From assembly GCA_024426085.1 (NCBI GenBank), contig CP087975.1, forward strand, positions 248,001 through 312,000: a stretch of DNA of 64,000 nucleotides, written 5' to 3'. The notes beneath the pieces were generated by a model that was given only the letters and a program-made list of their open reading frames with translations, was not told where the DNA came from and did not search any database. The position numbers and the translations under genes are program-made. The DNA comes from Rhizobium sp. RCAM05350. Lineage in GTDB: Bacteria > Pseudomonadota > Alphaproteobacteria > Rhizobiales > Rhizobiaceae. Each line of letters begins with the position of its first letter. Within the stretch, counting starts at the first letter, position 1. Below are positions 1 to 12,064 of this stretch, piece by piece.

Positions 1-28
1 CGGAGTTGCCCATCGACCACCACTGAAC

Positions 29-84
29 GGGGCGCTGGAAGGCGTCATATACATTACTTAGTCATCGGCACTTTCCAGCGCCCC
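29..84. repeat. 12-bp perfect inverted repeat, 32-nt spacer
   Basis: GGGGCGCTGGAA (29-40) is repeated as its exact reverse complement TTCCAGCGCCCC (73-84). It lies downstream of guaD, which is transcribed towards it, so it may form a 3' hairpin. There is no U-tract, so a terminator role is uncertain. Confidence 0.55.
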
Positions 85-151
85 GGCCAAGTCAGCATGA
101 AGCAAACCCACGGCGGATTTTCCGGGCGTGGCCATCGGGCGTTGAAGGTCT

Positions 152-290
152 TCTACCTCCCCCTTGAGGGGGAGGTCACCGCCCAGCGGCGGGTGGGGGT
201 GGCCACCGCGAACACTACAATCAATTGAACATGCCGCAGATCACCCACCCCGGAGTTTCACTCCGCCCCTCCCCCTAAAGGGGAGGGTGA
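152..290. repeat. Pair of palindromic intergenic repeat elements, inverted
   Basis: Two G/C-tract palindromes, CCTCCCCC-ttga-GGGGGAGG (156-175) and CCCTCCCC-ctaaa-GGGGAGGG (267-287), lie in opposite orientation, each with a flanking (C)ACC...GGTGG(G) stretch. Elements of this look are common between genes in Rhizobiales. They occupy nearly all the space downstream of guaD and could act as its 3' hairpin. No gene is visible in 1-295. Confidence 0.6.
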
Positions 291-295
291 AAACC

Positions 296-1624
<1,329 letters not shown>

Positions 1625-1628
<4 letters not shown>

Positions 1629-2861
1629 TGGGTTTTTCCTCCGTTCACAACTGTCTCGTACCAGGCGACCAAAAGCTTGCGCTCGTCGTCGGTCACGGCA
1701 GTCACGTTGGCCGGCGGCATCGCATGCGAGCGTCCGGCCTGCAGGTAGATTTCCCGCGCATGGTTGGCGATCTCGGCATCGGTCTCCAGCACCACCCCCT
1801 TCGGCGGCTTAATCATCCCCTCCCAGCCCGGCTCCTGTGCATGGCACATGGAACAGCGGCCAAGGATTGTGTCGCGCACCTTCGGAAAGGCTTCCGCCGT
1901 AACAAAGGGCTGCTGCGCTGCCGAGACCTGTTCCGGCACGCCGGTCAGGATTTTTGGCACAGTCGAAAGCCACATGATGACGATGAACAAAAGCACGGTG
2001 GCCAGCCATGTCCAGGTCGGGTTGCCGGTATTGGCGTGGCGGGTGTTGAAATAGTGGCGGATGGTGACGCCCATCAGGAACACCAGCGAGGCGATGATCC
2101 AGTTGAACTGGGTGCCGAAGGCCAGCGGATAATGGTTCGACAGCATCAGGAACAGCACAGGCAGCGTCAGGTAGTTGTTGTGGGTCGAGCGCTGTTTGGC
2201 GATCCGGCCGTATTTCGCATCCGGCGTGCGGCCGGCGATCAGGTCGGCGACGACGATGCGCTGGTTCGGCATGATGATGAAGAAAACGTTGGCGGACATG
2301 ATCGTCGCGGTGAAGGCCCCGAGATGCAGGAAGGCGGCGCGGCCGGTGAACAGCTGCGTATAGCCCCAGGCAACCGCAACCAGGATGAAATAGAGCGCCA
2401 CCATCAGCCGCGTATTGTCATTGCCGAAGGGCGACTTGCAGAGCAGGTCATAGATGATCCAGCCGAAGGCAAGCAGAGGCAAGCGAGATCCCGATGGCAA
2501 CCGGCTTGGAGACATCCAGCACATTGGGATCGATCAGATAGAGATCGGCGCCGGCATAATAGACGAGGGCAAGCATGCCGAAACCGGAAAGCCAGGTGAC
2601 ATAGCTCTCCCATTTGAACCAGATCAGGTGTTCCGGCATGTTGGACGGCGCCACCAGGTATTTCTGGATATGGTAGAAACCGCCGCCATGAACCTGCCAT
2701 TCCTCGCCATAGGCGCCGGCCGGAAGATCGGGGCGCTTGCGCAGGCCAAGGTCGAGTGCGACGAAATAGAACGACGAGCCGATCCAGGCGATGGCGGTGA
2801 TGACGTGGAGCCAGCGGACGGCGAAGGTCAGCCAGTCCCAGGCAATGGCGTATTCATACAT
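1625..2861 (-). CDS. puuD: Urate hydroxylase PuuD, membrane cytochrome-c type (frameshifted)
   Basis: About 411 residues. The N-terminal three quarters hold many hydrophobic helices with conserved histidines (starting MYEYAIAWDWLTFAVRWLHV), typical of the PuuD urate oxidase of alphaproteobacteria. The C-terminus is a cytochrome-c domain with haem motif CSMCH and a PP-x-N-V-T segment with MP upstream. It oxidises urate to 5-hydroxyisourate and passes electrons to the respiratory chain. I chose ATG 2861 because it has a GAGG box and matches the family start; a longer in-frame GTG lies upstream. The frame changes near 2480. It is first in an operon with guaD. Confidence 0.88.
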
Positions 2862-2996
2862 AAGGGCCTCCCTGTTTGGGAGACTTCTGCCACCGCGCGA
2901 TACCAACCGAAATGCCGGTTAATCCCCAACACTTTCAAAAAAATCTATAAGATCGCCACCGATGTCGTTCGATTTGCAATGTGATAGAAGAACCTC
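2862..2996. promoter_or_regulatory. Divergent promoter region puuD / LysR gene
   Basis: This 135-bp AT-richer gap separates puuD (minus) from a LysR gene (plus), the arrangement in which LysR proteins usually bind. It carries ACTTTCAAAA at 2931-2940, which recurs between uraH and puuE and upstream of the purine permease. No convincing -35/-10 pair was assigned. Confidence 0.5.
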
Positions 2997-3912
2997 ATGT
3001 CCTATCTCGATAACGTCCGCGTCTTTGTCCGTGTCGTCGAACTCGGCACCCTTTCCTCCGCCGGCCGCGACCAGCGGGTGACCCCGGCCGTTGCCAGCAA
3101 CCGTATCAAGGAGCTGGAACGGCACCTTGGCGTGCGCCTGTTCAACCGCACCACCCGCAAGCTCTCGCCGACCGAACACGGAAGGGTGTTCTACCAGGGC
3201 GCGGTGAAGATCATCGAGGCGGTGAACGAGGCCGAAAGCGCAATCGCAGACCTTTCGCACAATCCGAAGGGATCGCTGCGCATCACAGCGCCACTCGGCA
3301 TTGGTAGGCGTCTGATCGCATCAGGCATCCCGGAATTCCACGATAAATACCCGGATATCGAGGTGCGCGTGCGCCCTCTCCGACCACAATGTCGATATCC
3401 TGAGCGAAGGCGTCGATGTCGCCTTCAAGCTCGGCGTTCTCGAAGATTCCAACCTGCGCATGCGCGGCATCCTCAACTGCCAGCGTGTCGTCTGTGCTGC
3501 CCCCGGCTATCTGGCAAAACGCGGCACGCCGGAAACACCCGACGCCCTGATCGACGACAAGCACGACTGTCTGCTTCTGCGCTATCCGGGCTCGAAGGAA
3601 TATTACTGGACCCTGCAGACGCCGGACGGCATCCGCAAACTGGAAATCGGCGGCCCCTACGATTCCGACGATGGCGACGTCCTGACGCAATGGGCGCTGG
3701 AAGGCCGGGGCATCATCAACAAGCCGCTGTTCGAGGTAAAAAGTTACCTCAATGAAGGCACGTTGGTCGAAATCCTCAAGGACACCCCACCCGCCAGCGT
3801 CCAGCTCGCCGCGATCTATCCGCACAAGCGCTTCCAGGACCCGAAGGTCCGCCTGATGATCGATTTCATGGCCGAACGCTGTCAGCGGATGATCGGCAAG
3901 ATGTTGGAGTAG
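2997..3912 (+). CDS. LysR-family regulator next to purine genes (frameshifted)
   Basis: About 304 residues with an N-terminal winged helix-turn-helix (LSSAGRDQRVTPAVASNRIK, then LGVRLFNRTTRKLSPTEHG), followed by a LysR substrate domain running to the stop. An extra C in the CCC run at 3374-3376 breaks the frame; removing it reads VRVRLSDHNVDILSEG. It is divergent from puuD-guaD and the only regulator gene directly flanking that operon. I infer that it controls urate or purine use, but its ligand cannot be read from sequence. Confidence 0.82.
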
Positions 3913-3916
3913 CAGC

Positions 3917-4895
3917 CTAAGGAATGAGGATGACCTTGCCGGTCGTCTGGCGCGCCTCCATGGCGCGATGGGCTTCCGCAGCGGCCTCAAAAGGATACCG
4001 GCGACCTTCCACCACCTTGATCCTCCCCTGAAGCGAGAGGTCGAAAAGTTCCGTGAGATCGGCCCGGACGTTTTCAGGCGTCAGCAAAGGCAGGAGAGCG
4101 AACCCCTTCAGGGATTGGTTTTGCGACATCATCTTGTCGGTCATCTCCGGCGTGATCTGGAAGCGGCCCATGGCACCGAAGACAAGCTCTCCGCCGGGGG
4201 AGAGAAGGTCGAGCAGTGATGCGCCCAGCTCCCCGCCAACGAAGTCGAAGATCAGATCGACGCCGTCGCCGATGACCGGACGAGCGTGTGACAGCCAGTC
4301 CGGCTGCGCATATTCGATCGCGGCATCCGCTCCCATGGACAGTGCGAGAGCCCGTTTTTCAGGGGTGCTCGCTGCGGCAATGACCTCTGCCGCGCCGCCG
4401 GCCTTCGCCAGCTGAAGCAGAAGGGAGCCGACACCACCGGCGGCAGCTGGCACGAGCACGCGTTTGCCGGCAACGGGACTTCTGCGGACGGCATGCAGCG
4501 CGGTCAGGCCCTGGATTATCAAGGACACCGCCGCCTCAAGAGACAGCCCATCGGGCACCGCCACGGCAGCACCCGCCGGAACAGCGACATATTCCCGCGC
4601 AGCCGCCGGATCCCAGACCGAAGGCAAACATCGGCACGGCGACCCGCATGCCAGTCATCGGCCAGGTCACACCCTCCCCCAATGTTTCCACCGTTCCGGC
4701 GATTTCGACGCCCGGTATCATCGGCAGCTGCGGCGTGGTCCCATAGCGATCTGCCCGCATCAGCACTTCGAAGTAGTTGAGACCGACCGCCGCAACACGG
4801 ACCAGGACTTCGCCTTTGGCCGGCTGAGGGCGCGGGATATCCGCAATCTCAAGAACGCCCGGCCCGCCAAATTGGCGATACTGAATGGCTTTCAT
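3917..4895 (-). CDS. MDR-family NADPH:quinone oxidoreductase (frameshifted)
   Basis: About 325 residues. Medium-chain dehydrogenase/reductase fold: GroES-like N-terminus (MKAIQYRQFGGPGVLEIADI, IPGVEIAGTVETLGEGV), then a Rossmann motif PAAAGGVGSLLLQLAK. The cysteine zinc lobe of alcohol dehydrogenases is absent, which fits the quinone-reductase branch. The frame changes near 4615 (FAFG to VWDPAAAREYV). ATG 4895 is preceded by a GGAG. It is divergent from an HxlR regulator 102 bp away, the usual arrangement for quinone- or electrophile-induced reductases. The substrate is not known. Confidence 0.82.
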
Positions 4896-4997
4896 GCTCT
4901 TCGGCTCCTGCATTGCAAATGTGTCGAGCCACATCTATCTGAAGCAGGAGAACGGCGGCTACACACTCTTTCGTCCGCTAGTCACCGAAAGGTCACC

Positions 4998-5435
4998 ATG
5001 GCAGATATCATCAAGAAATTGCCATTGCTTCCCTCGGAAAGAGCCCTGAAGATTATCGCCGGGCGCTGGAAGGCAATCGTGCTCTACCACCTCTTCAGTG
5101 GAGCAAAGCGGCTGTCGGAATTGAAAAAACTTGTCCCCGACGTCAGCCAGAAGATGCTGATACAGCAGCTTCGTGAGCTGGAGGAGCACGGCCTGGTCCG
5201 TCGCGAGGTTTTCGCCGAAGTCCCGGCAAGGGTGGAGTATTCGGCGACCGATCTGGGATCAAGCCTGCAGCCTTTGCTGCTTGCACTGTGCCAATGGGGC
5301 CAGCATCATGCTGCGGAAACCGGAGACGGCGGCCGGATTTCGCCCTGCGTCATAAACCTTCGCCTCGCCGGACTGCTGTCAAGCCTGTCTACAGCCGAGA
5401 CAGTCGGTAACGAAGTCAGGCCTCCGCGGGCTTGA
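4998..5435 (+). CDS. HxlR-family transcriptional regulator
   Basis: 145 residues, intact. Winged-helix MarR-like HxlR domain: ERALKIIAGRWKAIVLYHL, RLSELKKLVPDVSQKML, LRELEEHGLVRREVF and VEYSATDLG. Quinone- and thiol-sensing members such as YodB and QorR carry a cysteine just before the first helix; here that position reads LPLLPSERA with no cysteine. Other cysteines lie near LLALCQWG and in the C-terminal tail (SPCVIN). The tail of about 35 residues is unusually long and overlaps the 3' end of convergent xdhC by 20 bp. It probably regulates the divergent oxidoreductase. Confidence 0.85.
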   Translation: MADIIKKLPLLPSERALKIIAGRWKAIVLYHLFSGAKRLSELKKLVPDVSQKMLIQQLRELEEHGLVRREVFAEVPARVEYSATDLGSSLQPLLLALCQWGQHHAAETGDGGRISPCVINLRLAGLLSSLSTAETVGNEVRPPRA

Positions 5436-6282
5436 TTTGGCGCCTCGATTTTACCTGCCTTGGCTTCGGCAAGACGTAATTCAACGCCGCCGTCATGATC
5501 TCCGCCGCCGCCAGCGCTGCAATCACCGCCGGCCGTTTGTCCTTCACCGCCGTGCCGCCGATCGGGCAGATCAGCCCTTCGAAAAGATCCGATCGGCCTA
5601 TTTCGCGGGACAGCCAGTTCTTGAAGGTGGCTCGCTTGGTCTTCGAGCCGATCATGCCGACATAGGCCGCGTCGTCGCGACGCAGCGCTTCGGCGGCGAT
5701 CAGGAAATCGAGCGCATGATCATGTGTAAGGATGACGAACGCGCTACCGGGAGGTGCATCGCGCACCACCGCTTCCGGCATCGCCGTCAGGCAGGTTTCC
5801 GATGCCCTGCACGCCCGACGTAGACAATTCCTCTTCGCGGGTGTCGACCAGAACGGTGCGTACCGGCACCAGCGACAGGGCCATGGCCAGCGCATCGCCG
5901 ACATGGCCTGCCCCGAAGACGTAGACATGCGGACGCTCTGCCATTTCGCGGTCGCTCCGTGCAATCAGAAAGGCGGCGACATCCGGGCTTGCCGCAGTAA
6001 AGGAAAGCCCGACACGGCCGCCGCAGCACTGGCCGATTTCCGGGCCGAGCGGGACGTTCATCGCTTCCGCCGGGACGCCCTGCCGCAAGGCCCGGCGGGC
6101 GTGGTCAATTGCCATATATTCCAGCTGCCCGCCACCAACGGTTCCGAACAGGCCATCTTCAGCCACCAGCATCCAGGCATCGGTGTCGCGCGGCGTCGAG
6201 CCGGCGGCACCCGTCACCTCGACGAGCACGCAGTCCGGCTCGCGGCGCAAAAGTCCCTGATGTCTTCGCGTCTGGCAGCCAT
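5416..6282 (-). CDS. xdhC: Xanthine dehydrogenase accessory protein XdhC (frameshifted)
   Basis: About 288 residues. XdhC binds and sulfurates the molybdenum cofactor and loads it into XdhB. Seen are the CVLVEVTGAAGSTPRD segment, GTVGGGQLEYMA, the cofactor-site GQCCGG, a Rossmann-like VYVFGAGHVGDALAMAL and YVGMIGSKTKRATF. Two breaks occur: near 6249, where AAAA should be five bases so the start reads MAARREDIRDFLRREPD, and near 5797. ATG 6282 is 5 bp past the xdhB stop, so it is the last gene of the uraH-xdhABC transcript. Confidence 0.88.
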
Positions 6283-6287
6283 GCCGA

Positions 6288-8625
6288 TCACCCGTTCTTC
6301 GCAGCCCGCCGCAAGCGTTCGATCGCGAGCAGCACGCATTCAGGCGTTGCCGGCGCATCGAGACGCGGCGCTATACGATACTCCGCAACGCTTGCCGCCG
6401 CCATCGAGATTGCTTCCAGAACCGAGATCGGCAGCATGAACGGCGGTTCGCCCACAGCCTTGGAACGGCGGATCGTTTCCTCGCGGTTGACGGACCATTC
6501 GGCGAGCTTGACGTTGAAGATGCGCGGCCGGTCAGAGGCGAGCGGGATCTTGTAGGTCGACGGCGCATGGGTGCGCAGCCGGCCCTTGGCATCCCACCAC
6601 AGCTCTTCCGTCGTCAGCCACCCCATGCCCTGGACGAAGGCGCCTTCGACCTGGCCGATATCCAGCGCCGGGTTGAGCGACTTGCCGACATCGTGCAGCA
6701 CATCGGTGCGATCGACCTGATATTCGCCGGTCAGCGTATCGACGCTGACCTCGGAACAGGAGGCGCCATAGGCATAATAGAAGAACGGACGGCCGCGGCC
6801 TTCGGACCGGTTCCAGTGGATTTTCGGCGTCTTGTAGAAACCGGCCGCGGACAGCTGGATGCGCGATCCATAGGCGATCTTGATGAACTCCGAAAAGGCG
6901 ATGCGCTCGGCTCCGATGCGGATCGTGTTCGGCCTCGAAGGCGACATCGCTTTCACTGACGCCCCAGCGCTCGGCCGCAAAGGTCACCAGCCGCGCCTTG
7001 ATCTGCTGCGCCGCATTGGCAGCCGCCATGCCATTGAGATCGGAGCCGGAGGATGCCGCCGTCGCCGACGTATTCGGCACTTTGCCGGTCGTCGTTGCGG
7101 TCACCTTGATCCGGTTGAGATCGACCTGGAATTCATCGGCCACCACCTGTGCGACCTTGGTATAGAGCCCCTGCCCCATTTCCGTGCCGCCGTGGTTCAG
7201 GTGGATCGAGCCATCGGCATAGACATGCACCAGTGCACCGGCCTGGTTGTATTCCGTCTTAGTGAAGGAGATGCCGAACTTCACCGGCGTCAGCGATGCC
7301 GCGCTTGATGATTTGGCTCTTGCGGTTGAAGGCCAACACCTCCTCGCGCCGCGCGGAATAATCGCAGGATGTTTCCAGCTCCTCGATGATCCGGCCGATG
7401 ATGTTGTCTTCGACGGTCTGGTGATAGGGCGTGAGATTCCGCCCCTCGCCACCGTAGAAATTCAGCTTGCGGATGTCGAGCGGGTCCTTGCCGAGTGCAT
7501 AGGCCACGTCCTCGATCATCCGCTCGCCGCCAACCATGCCCTGCGGGCCGCCGAAACCACGGAAGGCGGTGTTGGAAACGGTATTGGTCTTCAGCGGCCG
7601 CGAGCGCAGACGGACATGCGGATAGAAGTAACAATTGTCGGCATGGAACAGCGCGCGGTCGGTCACCGGGCCGGAAAGATCGGCGGAGAAGCCGCAACGG
7701 GCGGAGAAGGTGGCATCGACGGCCTCGATCCGGCCGTCATCGTCGAAGCCGACCTTGTAGCCGACATGGAAATCATGGCGCTTGCCGGTCGCGGTCATGT
7801 CGTCGTCGTGGTCCGGGCGGATTTTGACCGCACAGCGATATTTCTTCGCCGCAAGCGCTGCGACGGCGGCAAACAGGTTGGCCTGCGTTTCCTTGCCACC
7901 AAACGCGCCGCCCATGCGGCGCACGTTGATGGTCACGGCATTGGAAGCGACACCGAGCACCTGGCCGACCATATGCTGGGTTTCCGCTCGGATGCTGGGT
8001 CGAAGAGTAGATCAATATCTCGTCGTCTTCGCCGGGAATGGCAAAGGAGATGTGGCCCTCGAGATAGAAATGATCCTGCCCGCCGATGCGCATCTCGCCT
8101 TCGAGGATATTCTTCGCCTTGGCAAAACCGGCGGCTATATCGCCACGCTCCAGCTTCAGGGGATCGATGACCAGCGGATAATTGGCGGCGGCGGCTTCCA
8201 GAACGTCGGTGACATGTGGCAGGTCCTGATACTCGATCTTGACCCTGGCGGCGGCGCGGGCGGGCCTCATCGCGAGTTTCGGCGATGACGGCGAAGATCG
8301 GCTGGCCGTGAAATTCCACCTTGTCGGTCGCAAAGACCGGATCGTCGTGCTTGTGGGCCGGGCTAACATCGTTCTCGCCGGTAATATCGTCGGCCGTGAG
8401 CACGCCGATGACGCCGGGTGCGGAGTTCACAGCGTCGAAATCGATCGACAGAATCTGCGCATGGGCGCGCTGCGACAGGCCGAGATAGGCGTGCAAGGTG
8501 CCAGCGGGTTCCGGAATGTCGTCGATATATTCGGCGGTCCCGGTCACATGCTTGTGGCCGGATCTGTGCCGCTCGTTTTCGTGGACGCCGCCACGGATGC
8601 GGTCGATGGGCTGCATGACGTTCAT
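6288..8625 (-). CDS. xdhB: Xanthine dehydrogenase molybdopterin subunit XdhB (frameshifted)
   Basis: About 778 residues, normal for XdhB. It holds the molybdenum cofactor where hypoxanthine and xanthine are hydroxylated. Motifs in order are GTAEYIDDIPEP, the MGGAFGGKET loop, AFRGFGGPQGM, HGGTEMGQG and the C-terminal KAVGEPPFML, whose glutamate is the catalytic base in this family. There are four frame breaks, near 8265, 7990, 7292 and 6935, each followed immediately by the next expected residues. ATG 8625 has a GAGGAGA box. It sits directly after xdhA. Confidence 0.9.
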
Positions 8626-8635
8626 GATCTTCTCC

Positions 8636-10109
8636 TCACACAGCCTGCTTGCGGTCAAGCCGCACCGGCTCATCATCCTGCGTTTCCAGATAGAAGCGGC
8701 GCAGAAGATTTTTTGCGACCAGCAGGCGGTAATCGGCGGATGCGCGCCAGTCGGTCAGCGGTGTGTAGTCCTTGCCGAGCGCTTCCATGGCGGTCTCGAT
8801 CACCGCCTCAGTCCAATCGGCACCTATTAACGCGGCCTCGGCATTGTCGGCCCGCTTCGGTGTCCCCGCCATGCCGCCATAGGCGATCACGGCTTCGGAG
8901 ACCTTGCCATTGCCATCGAAGATCAGGCGGAAGGCGCCGCAGACGGCGGAGATGTCCTCGTCCAGCCGCTTGGTGATCTTGTAGACCGCATAACGCGTTC
9001 TCGTCGAGGAACGGAATGCGTACGGCCTCGACGAATTCGCCGGGCTGGCGGTCCTGCTTGCCATATTCGATGAAGAAGCTTTCGAGCAGCACGGTGCGGC
9101 TCACCTTGCCCTTGCGCAGCACAACGGAGGCGCCGAGCGCAATCAGGGCCGGCGGCGTATCGCCGATCGGCGAGCCGTTGGCGATGTTGCCGCCGATCGT
9201 GCCCATGTTGCGCACCTGCTGGCCGCCGATGCGGTTCCAGAGTTCGATGAGCTGCGGGAAATATTTTGAGATCAACGGAAAGGATTCGGTGTAGCTGACA
9301 CCGGCGCCGAAGGTGATGCCGGTCTCATCGACGGAAATGCGGCGCAGCTCGTCGAGATGGCTGAGATGCACGACGGGCGCGATGTCGCGCATGAATTTCG
9401 TCACCCATAGGCCGACATCGGTGGAGCCGGCGACGATGCGGGCTTTCGGCTCCGCCTCGTAGATCTCGGCGAGATCGTCGACGGAGGCCGGCAGCAGGAA
9501 GCGCTCGGAACCTTCGCCGATCTCGACGCGCTTGCCGTCCTTCAGCCCCTCCAGCTTCTGGATGATCGTTGCGCGCTCGGCGACCAGCGGATCCCGGTCG
9601 AGATCACCGATCACCGACACAGCCTCGGCGGCGCGGATGATGGCAGCGTAACCGGTGCAGCGACAGAGATTACCCTGCAGCGCCTTCTCGATCTCGGTCA
9701 CCGACGGCTTCGGATTTTCCATCCAGAGACCATAGAGCGACATCACGAAGCCGGGCGTGCAGAAGCCGCATTGCGAGGCATGCGTATCGACCATCGCCTG
9801 CTGCACCGGATGCAACGGGCCGCCGGGAGTGGCGAGCGAATCCACCGTGACGATGTGGCAGCCGTCGAGCGAGCCGACGAAACGAATGCAGGCGTTGACG
9901 CTCTCGTATTTCAGCTGGCCATCCAGCAGGCGCCCGACCAGCACCGTGCAGGCGCCGCAATCGCCCTCGGCGCAGCCTTCCTTGGTGCCGCGCAGATTGC
10001 GGTCGATGCGCAGGAAATCGAGCAATGTCTGGACCGCTGAAACGGCCGAGAGTTCGACCAGGCGGTGATTGAGCAGGAAACGGATGGAACTGCGGATTTG
10101 GACGGTCAT
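8636..10109 (-). CDS. xdhA: Xanthine dehydrogenase Fe-S/FAD subunit XdhA (frameshifted)
   Basis: About 490 residues. The N-terminal 2Fe-2S ferredoxin domain has CAEGDCGAC; the second cluster domain has CGFCTPGF and CRCTGY. The FAD domain shows GSTDVGLW and TIGGNIANGSPIGDTP, then a CO-dehydrogenase-type C-terminal domain. It moves electrons from the molybdenum site of XdhB to NAD+. One break lies near 9000, after IPFLDENA. The ATG at 10109 comes 3 bp after the uraH stop. Cluster cysteines are all present. Confidence 0.92.
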
Positions 10110-10112
10110 GGC

Positions 10113-10473
10113 TCAGCTCCCGCGATAGGTCGAATAGCTGTAGGGCGAAAAGCAGCAGCGGCACATGGTAATGCGCCGACACGTTTGCGATGCCGAAGCG
10201 AATGGGAATGATATCGAGGAACGGCACTTCGCCACCCTTCCGGCCGAGATAATTGCCGGCATGGAAGCGCAGTTCGTAGGTGCCGGACTTCATCAGGTCG
10301 CCGCTCAGCAGCGGCGCATCGCAGCGGCCGTCGTCATTGGTGCGGGTGGAGCCGATCTGCTCGGCGCGCTCGCCTTCGAGGCGAAAGAGATCGATGCGCA
10401 GGTTCTCGGCGGGTTTGCCGAGCGCCGTGTCGAGCACGTGGGTCGTCAGCCGGCCGGCTGTTCCAGATTGCAT
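10113..10473 (-). CDS. uraH: 5-Hydroxyisourate hydrolase (transthyretin-like; frameshifted)
   Basis: About 119 residues. Hydrolyses 5-hydroxyisourate, the product of PuuD, to OHCU. It has the N-terminal LTTHVLDTALGKPA, the middle RTNDDGRCDAPLL and the C-terminal HYHVPLLLSPYSYSTYRGS; the final YRGS is the family signature that separates it from transthyretin. YRGS is only reached if AAAA at 10148-10151 is read as three bases. ATG 10473 is preferred over an upstream GTG because GGAGG lies 8 nt before it. It heads the uraH-xdhA-xdhB-xdhC transcript. Confidence 0.9.
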
Positions 10474-10636
10474 GCGTTTCACCTCCCGAAGACTGCATTC
10501 GTTGGGCCACTATCTGCCACTCGACTTCCCTGCGGTAGCGGGCTGATCGTTCGAGACTTTCAAAATTTTGATGGGGAATGGCGCGCGTTTTGCGGTTAGA
10601 AATCGGCCAATCGAACGTTTTGGGAGGAATGATTTC
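10474..10636. promoter_or_regulatory. Divergent promoter region uraH / puuE
   Basis: 163 bp between two purine transcription units. It contains ACTTTCAAAA (10556-10565) overlapping a perfect 12-bp palindrome TCAAAATTTTGA (10560-10571), followed by GGGGAA. A near copy of this block lies at 16765-16785 upstream of the purine permease. It is a candidate operator for a purine regulator. Confidence 0.5.
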
Positions 10637-12054
10637 ATGAGATATCCGCGCGATCTACAGGGCTATGGCGCAACCGCACCGAATGCTGCCTGGCCGAACG
10701 AAGCCCGCATCGCCGTGCAATTCGTCGTCAACTACGAGGAGGGCGGCGAAAACTGCGTGCTGCATGGCGACATCGCATCGGAAGCCTTCCTGTCGGAGAT
10801 CGTCGGCGCCAGCGCATGGGCGGGCCAGCGCCATTGGAACATGGAATCGATCTATGAATATGGTGCCCGCGCCGGCTTCTGGCGGCTGCACCGGCTTTTG
10901 ACCGAACGCGACGTTCCGGTCACCGTCTATGGTGTCGCAACCGCCTTGAAACGCTCCCCGGAACAAGTGGCGGCGATGCAGAGTGCAGGCTGGGAAATTG
11001 CCTCGCACGGGCTGAAATGGGTCGAGCACAAGGACATGGACCCGGCCGAGGAGCGCAAGCAGATTGCCGAGGCGATCCGGCTGCACACGCTCGTCACCGG
11101 CGAACGGCCGCGTGGCTGGTATACCGGCCGGTGTTCGGAAAACACCGTCGATCTCGTCACCGAGGAAGGCGGCTTCGCCTATGTTTCCGACAGCTATGCC
11201 GATGATCTGCCCTATTGGCACGAGCACGGCGGCAAGCATCAGCTGGTCATCCCCTACACACTCGACACCAACGACATGCGCTTTGCCACGCCCCAAGGCT
11301 TCAACAGCGGCGACCAGTTCTTCAGTTATCTGAAGGACACGTTCGACGTGCTCTATGCCGAAGGGGCACAAGGCGCGCCAAAGATGATGAATATCGGCCT
11401 GCATTGCCGGCTCGTCGGACGGCCGGGACGTGTTGCCGCCCTTGCGCGGTTCATCGATTACGTGAAGAGCCATGACAAGGTCTGGATCGCCCGCCGCATC
11501 GATATCGCCGATCATTGGGCAAAGGCATTTCCCTTCAAGCCGAATGACAATCGCCCATCACGTCTTTCGGAAGAGGCTTTCGTTGCCCGCTTCGGCGGCG
11601 TCTTCGAACATTCGGACTGGATCGCCCGGCGCGCTTTTGCGGGCGAACTGGGGGCAGCCAACGATACGGCGATCGGCCTGCATGCAGCCTTGGCAGCGGT
11701 CTTTCGCGGTGCAAGCGAAACGGAGCGTCTGGCGGTGCTCAACGCTCACCCGGATCTCGCCGGCAAACTGGCGCAGGCCAAGCGCCTGACCGAAAGCTCG
11801 ACCAGCGAACAGGCCTCCGCCGGGCTCGACGCACTGACGGACGCCGAGCGCGAGCAGTTCAACATTCTCAACGGCCGCTATGTCAAAACCTTCGGCTTTC
11901 CCTTCATCATCGCCGTGCGCGCCTCGGTAAGGCCGACATTCTGGCCGCCTTCCAGCGCCGCATCGGCAATGACTGGCAGACCGAATTCCAAACCGCCTGC
12001 CGCCAGGTCGAGCGGATCGCGCTGCTGCGCCTGACCGACATGCTGCCGAACTGA
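10637..12054 (+). CDS. puuE: Allantoinase PuuE fused to OHCU decarboxylase (frameshifted)
   Basis: About 472 residues. Residues 1 to about 305 are a polysaccharide-deacetylase-like, cofactor-independent allantoinase (YPRDLQGYG, EIASHGLKW, RPRGWYTGRCSENT, MMNIGLHCRLVGRPGR). From about 325 the protein is an OHCU decarboxylase domain (FVARFGGVFEHSDWIARRAF, LNAHPDLAGKLA, ILNGRYVKTFGFPFIIAVRG). It therefore covers two consecutive steps, OHCU to allantoin and allantoin to allantoate. A missing G near 11925 breaks the frame before GLGKADILAAFQRRI. The start has GGGAGGAAT upstream. The fusion is known in rhizobia. Confidence 0.9.
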
Positions 12055-12064
12055 GGAGGGCACC

